Positions 5,999 through 13,035 of a DNA stretch of 16,082 nt are shown piece after piece. Made by a program: the position numbers and the translations under genes. The stretch spans positions 1 to 16,082 of the forward strand of contig SLHZ01000278.1 of the NCBI GenBank assembly GCA_007135895.1, given 5' to 3'. The notes beneath the pieces were generated by a model. That model made no database searches, was not told the DNA's origin, and saw nothing but the letters and a program-made list of their open reading frames with translations. The stretch's first letter is position 1. Each line of letters begins with the position of its first letter. Origin of the DNA: Balneolales bacterium. GTDB lineage: Bacteria; Bacteroidota; Rhodothermia; Balneolales; Natronogracilivirgulaceae.

Positions 5999-7384
5999 AT
6001 GAATAACAGGAGAAATGGAAATAACAGGAGAAATAAAAGAAACGGCACGGATCTTACTAATCCACAAGGGGAGAGGGTTATTCACCGGCTGGAAACACAA
6101 ACCCGCCGTTCCTGTTCACCGGTTTTTTGTAAGCTGTTGTGGTTCGGAATGCCGATGATACTTCTGCTTTTCTGGGAAGCCTCTGCCAATGGCAATCCCT
6201 TTAGTGCACCGGGCATTCCCGGATCGCTCACCGTTCAGATGCCGGCTAATGCCACAAATAATGCCGCTCCGGACGCCACAACTGATGCCGCTTCGGATGC
6301 CACAGCTCATGCCGCTTCAGATGCCACAGCTCATGCCGCTTCAGATGCCACCGCTAATGTCGCATCAGATGCTACAGTTAATGCCACATCGAACGCTACA
6401 GCAAATGTCGTATCAGGCGTCACCGCTAATGCCGCATCAGGCGTCACCCCAGCCGCCGCCCCGGAACAGCGCCTGCCTTCGTATCGCGTCACGGGGTTCA
6501 TGCAGCAGACCTTTACTTATGAACAGGACAGTGATGCCCCGGCCGCCTTTTCGATCCATCGCGCGCGGGTGGGTGTAGCCGGCAGGGTAACGGATCGCAT
6601 ATCGGTCAATATCGTGGCGGGCGCTCTTGAACCGCTGGGTCGGAACCCCCAGTTGGTCAACGGGTTTGTTGATTTCGACGTTCACCCCATGCTTCGCATC
6701 CGTACTGGACAATTTCTGGTCCCGTTTGGACTCGAGGGTCCCGAGGCGATATTCATGAATCCCGCCATTGAGCGTTCCCTGACGATACGCCGCATGAATA
6801 TGTTCCGGATGTTCCGGGATGTGGGGGTCCAGTTCAGCGGGTCTCAGGAGGGCTTTACCTATGCGATTGCCATCATCAATGGCACCGGTGCCAATGTGGC
6901 TGAACGTATCGACATGAAGGATCTGATCGGCCGGTTCGGTTACCATGCCGGTGAGTTTTTGTCCCTTGGATTTTCTTTTCATGTGGGCAGGGTACCGCTA
7001 CCTGCTACGGAACCGGATCGATATGGACTGGGAGCCGACATGACGTACCGCCGGGATGATGTGTTGCTGCGGGGTGAATATATCGCCCGGAAGGAAGAGC
7101 AGACAACCGGTGGCGATCGGAACCAGCATGGCGGCTATCTGCTGGCCGGATATACACTGAACGGCTCATGGCAGCCAATCCTGCGGTATGAAATGCATAT
7201 GCCGGATACCAGTCATGATTTTTCGGATACCGGCCTTTCGATTCTCACGGTTGGACTCAATTACTATTTCCAGCGGCAAAACCGTGTTTCGGTGAATTAT
7301 GAGTTCCGCAACGACCGCAGAAGCGGGCATGCCTCCGTTGTGCCGGGCAACCTGCTGACTGTCCAGATGCAGGTGGTGCTGTAG
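5999..7384 (+). CDS. Phosphate-selective-porin (OprO/OprP)-like outer-membrane protein
   Basis: Beta-barrel porin of 461 residues from the chosen start, with a hydrophobic signal segment (KLLWFGMPMILLLFWEASA) and cleavage near ASA-NG. After the signal comes an Ala/Asp/Asn/Thr-rich repeat linker (about 84-150). The barrel begins at YRVTGFMQQTFTYEQ. Typical features are the FSIHRARVGVAGRVTDRISV strand pair, the RIRTGQFLVPFGLEG block that in OprO/OprP-family proteins precedes the constriction loop, alternating-residue strands to the end, and a final strand LLTVQMQVVL. Anion or phosphate selectivity cannot be read from the sequence. No pho-box or TonB box is visible, and the neighbours (channel operon upstream, amidohydrolase downstream and convergent) give no substrate hint. 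The n-region is unusually long and basic and itself contains an 18-base duplication. Confidence 0.82.
   Translation: MNNRRNGNNRRNKRNGTDLTNPQGERVIHRLETQTRRSCSPVFCKLLWFGMPMILLLFWEASANGNPFSAPGIPGSLTVQMPANATNNAAPDATTDAASDATAHAASDATAHAASDATANVASDATVNATSNATANVVSGVTANAASGVTPAAAPEQRLPSYRVTGFMQQTFTYEQDSDAPAAFSIHRARVGVAGRVTDRISVNIVAGALEPLGRNPQLVNGFVDFDVHPMLRIRTGQFLVPFGLEGPEAIFMNPAIERSLTIRRMNMFRMFRDVGVQFSGSQEGFTYAIAIINGTGANVAERIDMKDLIGRFGYHAGEFLSLGFSFHVGRVPLPATEPDRYGLGADMTYRRDDVLLRGEYIARKEEQTTGGDRNQHGGYLLAGYTLNGSWQPILRYEMHMPDTSHDFSDTGLSILTVGLNYYFQRQNRVSVNYEFRNDRRSGHASVVPGNLLTVQMQVVL
6002..6037 (+). repeat. 18-bp tandem duplication at the start of the porin gene
   Basis: Two adjacent 18-base copies (6002-6019, 6020-6037) share their first 15 bases, AATAACAGGAGAAAT. 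They encode NNRRNG followed by NNRRNK at the beginning of the porin signal peptide. Each copy contains AGGAGA, so an internal ribosome-binding sequence has been duplicated as well. Confidence 0.75.
6248..6439 (+). repeat. 24-bp tandem repeat, 8 units plus a partial, inside the porin gene
   Basis: Units start at 6248 and every 24 bases to 6416, with a partial ninth unit from 6440. They encode octapeptides of the DATAHAAS type. Units three and four (6296-6319, 6320-6343) are identical; those toward both ends diverge. The product is a disordered periplasmic linker between the signal peptide and the first barrel strand. Confidence 0.93.
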
Positions 7385-7498
7385 TGCAGTTGGCGCATCG
7401 GTAGTGATACCGCTGCATCAGAAAGCCGATGCCGTAATGATCCCCATGCTCTAAGTGATCATAACTGTCGGTGTAAAGGCCAACGGCAATGATACCGG

Positions 7499-9214
7499 TC
7501 ATAGCGCCGGCTGGTGGCCTTTCCAGCCGGGTCCGCGTACCACCCTGCCCGGTTTGGCACCGGTATGGCGGCCTTCTTTAAGCACCTGAACGCCGTTTAC
7601 GAAGACATGATGCACACCGGTGGAGTAGTGGTGCGGATCCCCGTAAGCGGAGTAGTCATGGATTTCATCCAGGTTGAAAAGGACGATGTCTGCATGGTAC
7701 CCCTCGGAGAGATAACCGCGCTCGTGATCAATGCCGAGTACGGATGCCGAGAGTCCGGTCAGCCGGTGTATGGCCTCTTCAAGCGGGATCAGCTCCATGT
7801 CGCGCACATAACGACCCAGAAGCCTTGCAAAATTGCCATAGGCACGTGGATGAGGCATGTTTCGGAGATAGTCGCCCTCAGCGGCTACGGAACCGCCATC
7901 GGATCCAAAGGTCATCCAGGGAAGTTGAATCTGTTTTTCCAGATTATCTTCGGTCATGAGGTGGTAGACGGCACTGATGGCCGAATTGTCCTCTTCAATA
8001 AGGGTGATAACCGTTTCGGCCGGACCCATTTCGCGCATTCGTATCATGTCTCCGAGTGTTTTTCCGGCATAGGGCCTGAGTTCGTCCGAACGGAAACCGG
8101 TCAGTATGATATCGTCGTAAGTGGAAACCATCTGCATGAAGTTTTCCCATCCGGCATCACGCATCTCCATTTCGGCAATGATTTTTTCCCGCAGTTCCGG
8201 ATCCCGGAACCGTTCGATCATCGCTTCACGGCCTCCCTCACGCGCCCAGGGCGGCACCACAGCCGTCAGCCCGGTCGATGCGGCCGTATAAAGATACATG
8301 TTGGCGGAGACACGGTATCCGTCACGCTGGGCTCGTTCGACCCTGTCGATTGCCTCGTCCATCTTGTGCCAGTTGTCGGCACCGGCAGCTTTGAGATGAT
8401 GGATGTGTACGGCAATATCGGCTTTATCCGCGATTTCCAGCATCTCCTCAATGGCCTCCAGGAAACGATTCCCTTCACTGCGAAGATGCGTGGCATACAA
8501 ACCGCCGTATTCGGAGGCAACCGATGAGAGGGCAATAAGCTCCTCCGTGTCGGCATAGAAGGCCGGAGTATAGATCAGGGCGGTGCTGATGCCCATGGCC
8601 CCTTGCTCCATGGCTTCACGTACCAGATCTTTCATCTGTTGCAGCTGTTCCGGATCGGGAGCGATGTTGTCGCGTCCCAGAACATAAATGCGGACCGTTG
8701 TGGCTCCAACAAAAGATGCGATATTGGTCGAAACACCCTGCTTTTCCAGATGATCCAGAAAACCGCCAAGGGTAGTCCATGGATAGCGCTGACCGGTACG
8801 CCGCTCCCTGCTGGAACCCATCTGTTCGTTGATGGGACCCATGGAAGTACCCTCTCCCATCACTTCCAGGGTGACCCCCTGTTTGATATTGCTCATGGAA
8901 CGGCCATCCCGCAGCAGGGGCCGGTCCGCCCAGCTCAGCATATTAATGAAACCGGGTGACGCGGCCAGCCCGTCAGCATCAATCTGAATACGCGCCGAAA
9001 TGTCATCGGGAAGCTCGCCGACATGGGTGATGCGTCCGTCGCTGACGGCAATACCGCCTTCAAAAGGCTCACCGCCGGTACCGTCATAAATCATGGCACG
9101 GTTGATGATGACGTCATGACTGTGGCGGATACAGCTGCTGAACAGCATCGCCGCAGCAATCATCATGATGAAAGGTAGATGCAAGGCACGCACTGGAAAA
9201 AAAGAAAGCTTCAT
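7499..9214 (-). CDS. Amidohydrolase lipoprotein, N-acyl-D-amino-acid deacylase (D-aminoacylase) family
   Basis: Predicted lipoprotein of 571 residues from ATG at 9214: hydrophobic segment, then lipobox L-F-S-S-C with Cys28. I prefer this start over one 78 bases upstream because it gives a normal signal peptide and leaves the 31-bp repeats outside the gene. The amidohydrolase beta-sandwich start (AMIYDGTGGEPFEGG) and TIM-barrel follow. D-aminoacylase hallmarks: GISTALIYTPAFYADTEEL, YATHLRSEG with His243, AVHIHHLKAAG with His270/272/273, TFGSDGG with Asp439, HPRAYGNFARLLGRYVR, and the closing GYHADIVLFN. The first metal-ligand motif (HxH after GFID) is absent; the site reads GFINMLSWADR (88-98), and the usual cysteine position reads Glu121 in GEG. 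Family members hydrolyse N-acyl-D-amino acids or related amides; the exact substrate is unknown. Convergent with the porin. Confidence 0.85.
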   Translation of the reverse strand: MKLSFFPVRALHLPFIMMIAAAMLFSSCIRHSHDVIINRAMIYDGTGGEPFEGGIAVSDGRITHVGELPDDISARIQIDADGLAASPGFINMLSWADRPLLRDGRSMSNIKQGVTLEVMGEGTSMGPINEQMGSSRERRTGQRYPWTTLGGFLDHLEKQGVSTNIASFVGATTVRIYVLGRDNIAPDPEQLQQMKDLVREAMEQGAMGISTALIYTPAFYADTEELIALSSVASEYGGLYATHLRSEGNRFLEAIEEMLEIADKADIAVHIHHLKAAGADNWHKMDEAIDRVERAQRDGYRVSANMYLYTAASTGLTAVVPPWAREGGREAMIERFRDPELREKIIAEMEMRDAGWENFMQMVSTYDDIILTGFRSDELRPYAGKTLGDMIRMREMGPAETVITLIEEDNSAISAVYHLMTEDNLEKQIQLPWMTFGSDGGSVAAEGDYLRNMPHPRAYGNFARLLGRYVRDMELIPLEEAIHRLTGLSASVLGIDHERGYLSEGYHADIVLFNLDEIHDYSAYGDPHHYSTGVHHVFVNGVQVLKEGRHTGAKPGRVVRGPGWKGHQPAL

Positions 9215-9243
9215 GGCAGGTAGGGATCGGTTTCGGAGTACGG

Positions 9244-9399
9244 GTTTGACAGGAGAATTCTGGTAAATGATCAGCTTTGAAGTGAATATCATGAAAAATG
9301 ACCGGTATTGACAGGGATATCATGCCAAATTGATCGTCGTTGACGTGGATATCACGAGAAATGACCAGCTTTGACGGGAATTTCGTAATAAATAATCAT
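9244..9399. repeat. 31-bp intergenic tandem array, 5 units
   Basis: Units at 9244-9274, 9275-9305, 9306-9336, 9337-9368 and 9369-9399, with the first bases of a sixth from 9400. Each has a YTTTGAC-like block, a central GAATATCAT-like block and a terminal AATGAYCRG block. The array lies in the 353-base divergent region (9215-9567) between the amidohydrolase and tricorn genes, close to the amidohydrolase start. The rest of that region holds an A-run (9409-9415) and AT-rich sequence before the tricorn start; no promoter could be assigned with confidence. Confidence 0.85.
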
Positions 9400-9567
9400 C
9401 TTTTTGTAAAAAAAAGGTCCGGGTAACAACTTTTTACAGCAGGGATCCTTTTAGTTTCGCTTTGCTGCTCTTTAGCGTTTCGAAATTAGCTTGTGGTGTT
9501 CTATTTTTATTGTGAAAGAAGTCACGTAACAGAAAAGCAGCTTTTTTATATCACATAAATCTTCAGG

Positions 9568-12500
9568 ATGATGCTATCACATAACTCCATATCGAACTTG
9601 TTCAACCCTGTAAACGGCCGGGCCGTCTTTCGGATCATGGCCATCATGTTATTAATGAGTGTCACAGGAACATCCGTGCACGCGGCAGCCGGCGAAGAGA
9701 CGCGGCTGCTCCGCTTCCCCGATATACATGACAATCAGATCGTCTTCTCCTATGCCGGCAATCTTTATACCGTGCCGGTGCAGGGGGGAACCGCCCGCCG
9801 GCTTACCAGCCACGAAGGCTATGAGATGTTTCCCCGTTACTCACCCGATGGACAGTGGATTGCTTTTACAGCGCAATATGACGGCAATACGGAGGTCTAC
9901 CGGATGCCTTCTACCGGCGGGGAACCCGAAAGGATGACCTGGACCCCGACGCTGCCACGTGATGATGTGGCCGACCGGATGGGTCCGAACAACATCGTCA
10001 TGGGCTGGACTCCCGACGGTGAACAGATCCTGTTCCGCTCGCGTAAAAAAGAATTCAACTCTTTCAAGGGACATCTCTTTCTGACTCATCCCGAAGGTGA
10101 CCTGGCAGAACAGCTGCCGTTGCCAAGGGGTGGTTTCGCGTCATATTCGCCCTGTGGCACCAAACTGGCTTACAACCGGGTATTCCGGGAATTCCGTACC
10201 TGGAAACGATATCGCGGAGGGATGGCCGATGATGTCTGGATCTATGATTTCGAAACGAAGGAAACGACCCGTATCACCGATACCGATGCCCAGGATATCA
10301 TACCGATGTGGCACGGCAACAACATCTATTTCATCTCTGACCGGGATGATCGCGGTCGCATGAACCTTTATGTCTATAACCTGGAGACGAAGGAAACTCG
10401 TCAGCTGACCCGCTTTACCGACTTCGACATCAAGTTTCCGTCCATCGGTCTGCGTCATATCGTATTTGAAAACGGAGGCTATATCTATCGCTTCAATCTG
10501 CAGACAGAGCAGTATCAGCGGGTGCCGGTCCGCATTCTGGATGACCGACTGACTGGCCGCGGAGGCCTGGTTGATGCCAGCCGCTTTATCCATTCCTGGG
10601 ATGTCTCCCCCGATGGCAACCGCGCCCTTTTTGGTGCGAGAGGGGATATTTTCACCGTACCCGCCCGCAGCGGCATCACCCGGAACCTGACCCGCACCCC
10701 GGGCGTGCACGACAGAAACCCGGTCTGGTCGCCCGATGGACGCCATATCGCCTTTATCTCTGATAAAAGCGGTGAGGATGAAATCTATGTCATGCCTCAG
10801 GATGGATCCGGGGAAATGCGTCAACTCACCCATAATGCCGATACCTACAAGTATCGGCTGGTGTGGTCACCCGATAGTCAAAAACTGCTGTGGTCCGATA
10901 AAAAACTTCGGCTGAACATGGTGGATGTGACCACGGGGGAAAAGAGCGTTGTTCGTCAGGCCAAAGCCTGGGAAATCTCCCAGTACACCTGGTCGCCGGA
11001 CAGCCGGTGGATTGCCTATACGCTTCCGGAAGTGGAAACCATGACCCGGATCTGGCTCTATTCCATCGAAGAAGACCAACATTTCAAAGTGACCGACGGA
11101 TGGTATTCTGCCGGACATCCGGAGTTCAGCCGGGACGGGAATTACCTCTTCTTTGTCTCAAATCGTGATTTCAATCCTATTTACAGCCAGACGGAATGGA
11201 ATCACGCCTACGCCGATATGCAACGGATCTATTTTGTCACACTCAGTGCCGACCTGAAATCTCCTTTCATGGCGGAGAACGATGAAGTGACGATCAGCGA
11301 TGATGACGGCCAGGGTACGAAGGACAGCGACCAAGAAAAAACGGATCCATCCGAGCGGATTCACATCGATACGGAGGGACTGGCATTGCGGATCATCGAC
11401 TTGCCGGTACAGGCTTCCGGATATTGGAATCTGCAGTCGGCCGGATCGCGTATCTATTATCTTCGGAACGGAAGAACGGATCCCCGGACCGTCTTGCTCT
11501 ATTACGACCTGAATGATCAGAAGGAGCAGCGTATCGGTACGTTTAACAGCTACCGGATCACGGCTGATGGCAAGAAGATGATGGTGGCGGCACGGGGTGA
11601 TTATGCCATTATTGACTTGCCGGCCCGTGAAGCCGAAGCAGATCCCAAACTGGATCTTTCCAATATGAAGGTGCGCCTGGACCGTACGCTGGAATGGGTC
11701 CAGATCTTCAACGAGAGCTGGCGCCAGATGCGTGATTTCCTCTATGATCCGAATCTGCACGGGGTGGACTGGGAGGCGGTCCGCGAAAACTACCGTCCGC
11801 TGGTGGATCATGTAGCCCATCGCAATGACCTGACCTACATCATCGGTGAAATGATTGGGGAACTGAATGTCGGACATGCCTATGTGGGCGGTGGGGATCG
11901 ACCCATGCCGGATCGCGTGGCTACCGGCCGGCTGGGCGCCGAACTGGAACGCGATGAGGACAGCGGTTTCTACCGGATCGGGCGGATTCTGGATGGTCAA
12001 AACTGGGTGTCATCCCGCCGCTCTCCGCTGACCGAAGTAGGCCTGAATATCCGCGAGGGGATGTACATCGTACATGTCAACGGTGAGCCGGTATCGCGGA
12101 TGGTCAACATCTACAAGTCGCTGCTGGACAAGGCGGACAAACCGGTTATACTTGGTGTGAGCGAACGTCCTTCCCTGGAGGGAGCCAGGGATGTGGTGGT
12201 CCGGCCCATTGCCGACGAAGCCGATTTGTACTATTACAACTGGGTGCAGGATAATATCCGCAAGGTCAGTGAAGCGACCGACGGCCGGGTGGGCTATATC
12301 CATATTCCCGACATGGGACCGGGCGGTCTCAATGAGTTTGTCCAGCATTTTTATCCGCAGCTGCGCAAGAAAGCCCTGATCATTGATGTCAGGGGCAATG
12401 GCGGCGGCAATGTATCTCCCATGATCATCGAAAGGCTGCGCCGTGAACTGGCCATGATTGATCAGGCCCGCAACGCGGTGCCGACACCGGATCCAAGCGC

Positions 12501-12888
12501 CATGATCCTGGGTCCCATGGTCACGCTTATAGACGAGTTCTCGGCTTCGGACGGCGACCTGTTCCCGTACCGTTTCCGCAAGCATGGCCTCGGGAAGCTG
12601 ATCGGAAAACGCACCTGGGGCGGAGTGGTCGGTATCCGGCAGAGCCTGCCTTTCGTGGATGGCGGTACGCTGAACCGGCCCGAATTCGCTTCCTATGATA
12701 CGGAAGGAACCAAGTGGATCATCGAAGGATTCGGCGTGGAACCGGATATCTATGTGGATAATGATCCCGCCAAAGAATTCGCCGGTATCGATCAGCAGCT
12801 CAATGCGGCCATCGAGCATATCCTGGAACGCCTCGAAGAGGAGGAGTTCGTATTGCCGGATCCTCCGGCCTTCCCGATTAAGCGATAG
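9568..12888 (+). CDS. Tricorn-type S41-family protease, exported
   Basis: Large multidomain serine protease of 1106 residues. A signal peptide (hydrophobic about 22-38, cleavage near VHAAA) sends it out of the cytoplasm, unlike archaeal tricorn. Residues about 45-340 and 345-690 are WD40/PD40-like beta-propellers with repeated SPDGQWIAF, TPDGEQILF and SPDGRHIAFISD blades; a short acidic linker interrupts the second near residue 575-595. The C1 helical region (about 710-780) contains GHAY with His770, the PDZ domain spans about 786-885, and the catalytic domain follows with LIIDVRGNGGGN, DEFSASDGD and GVEPDI. By analogy with Thermoplasma tricorn, the triad members are His770, Ser994 and Glu1058, with Asp995 next to the nucleophile. 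The residue before the histidine is Gly rather than Ser. Two ATGs open the gene (9568, 9571). It stands alone between a divergent region and a terminator. Confidence 0.92.
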   Translation: MMLSHNSISNLFNPVNGRAVFRIMAIMLLMSVTGTSVHAAAGEETRLLRFPDIHDNQIVFSYAGNLYTVPVQGGTARRLTSHEGYEMFPRYSPDGQWIAFTAQYDGNTEVYRMPSTGGEPERMTWTPTLPRDDVADRMGPNNIVMGWTPDGEQILFRSRKKEFNSFKGHLFLTHPEGDLAEQLPLPRGGFASYSPCGTKLAYNRVFREFRTWKRYRGGMADDVWIYDFETKETTRITDTDAQDIIPMWHGNNIYFISDRDDRGRMNLYVYNLETKETRQLTRFTDFDIKFPSIGLRHIVFENGGYIYRFNLQTEQYQRVPVRILDDRLTGRGGLVDASRFIHSWDVSPDGNRALFGARGDIFTVPARSGITRNLTRTPGVHDRNPVWSPDGRHIAFISDKSGEDEIYVMPQDGSGEMRQLTHNADTYKYRLVWSPDSQKLLWSDKKLRLNMVDVTTGEKSVVRQAKAWEISQYTWSPDSRWIAYTLPEVETMTRIWLYSIEEDQHFKVTDGWYSAGHPEFSRDGNYLFFVSNRDFNPIYSQTEWNHAYADMQRIYFVTLSADLKSPFMAENDEVTISDDDGQGTKDSDQEKTDPSERIHIDTEGLALRIIDLPVQASGYWNLQSAGSRIYYLRNGRTDPRTVLLYYDLNDQKEQRIGTFNSYRITADGKKMMVAARGDYAIIDLPAREAEADPKLDLSNMKVRLDRTLEWVQIFNESWRQMRDFLYDPNLHGVDWEAVRENYRPLVDHVAHRNDLTYIIGEMIGELNVGHAYVGGGDRPMPDRVATGRLGAELERDEDSGFYRIGRILDGQNWVSSRRSPLTEVGLNIREGMYIVHVNGEPVSRMVNIYKSLLDKADKPVILGVSERPSLEGARDVVVRPIADEADLYYYNWVQDNIRKVSEATDGRVGYIHIPDMGPGGLNEFVQHFYPQLRKKALIIDVRGNGGGNVSPMIIERLRRELAMIDQARNAVPTPDPSAMILGPMVTLIDEFSASDGDLFPYRFRKHGLGKLIGKRTWGGVVGIRQSLPFVDGGTLNRPEFASYDTEGTKWIIEGFGVEPDIYVDNDPAKEFAGIDQQLNAAIEHILERLEEEEFVLPDPPAFPIKR

Positions 12889-12961
12889 GATCAATCGGTA
12901 GGTTCAAAGAACCGTAACAGGTGATAGGTTCACAGCCAAATCAAGCGACAGGATCAAGCGG
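12880..12961. repeat. Degenerate direct repeat downstream of the tricorn gene
   Basis: AAGCGATAGGATCAATCGG at 12880-12898 recurs as AAGCGACAGGATCAAGCGG at 12943-12961. The first copy includes the end of the tricorn gene and its stop codon. Between them, RTAGGTTCAMAG appears at 12898 and 12924. The copies are diverged and irregularly spaced. Confidence 0.6.
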
Positions 12962-12980
12962 CCGTAATAAACGGCCGCTT
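12956..12980. terminator. Bidirectional transcription terminator between tricorn and clpA
   Basis: A perfect 10-bp inverted repeat (AAGCGGCCGT, loop AATAA, ACGGCCGCTT) in the convergent gap. The arms end in CTT on both strands, with TT(T) rather than a long U-run, so it may be a short bidirectional intrinsic terminator serving the tricorn gene and the clpS-clpA operon. No other hairpin of this quality is present in the gap. Confidence 0.7.
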
Positions 12981-13035
12981 TCGATCTCCGGTTGAAACTA
13001 TCAGGCGAAACGTCACGCTGTGGCGGCAATAACAT

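Noticed and set aside
7395..7432. GCATCGG/CCGATGC inverted repeat after the porin gene as a terminator
   Set aside because: Only seven pairs with a 24-base loop and no T-run; could arise by chance.
7507..7530. Perfect 8-bp stem CCGGCTGG/CCAGCCGG near the end of the amidohydrolase gene
   Set aside because: It lies inside the last codons of that gene and has no U-run on either strand, so I do not call it a terminator, although it could weakly end porin transcripts.
9215..9292. Longer amidohydrolase start at 9292
   Set aside because: It would place 26 extra residues, partly encoded by the 31-bp array, ahead of a normal lipoprotein signal peptide.
9445..9510. Bacteroidota-type promoter (TAnnTTTG with an upstream TTTG) ahead of the tricorn gene
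   Set aside because: Near-matches such as TAGTTTCG exist, but none has an upstream element at the right distance, so it cannot be told from AT-rich background.
9536..9552. AAAAGCAGCTTTTTT as a terminator before the tricorn gene
   Set aside because: The palindrome leaves almost no loop and the stem is mostly A-T.
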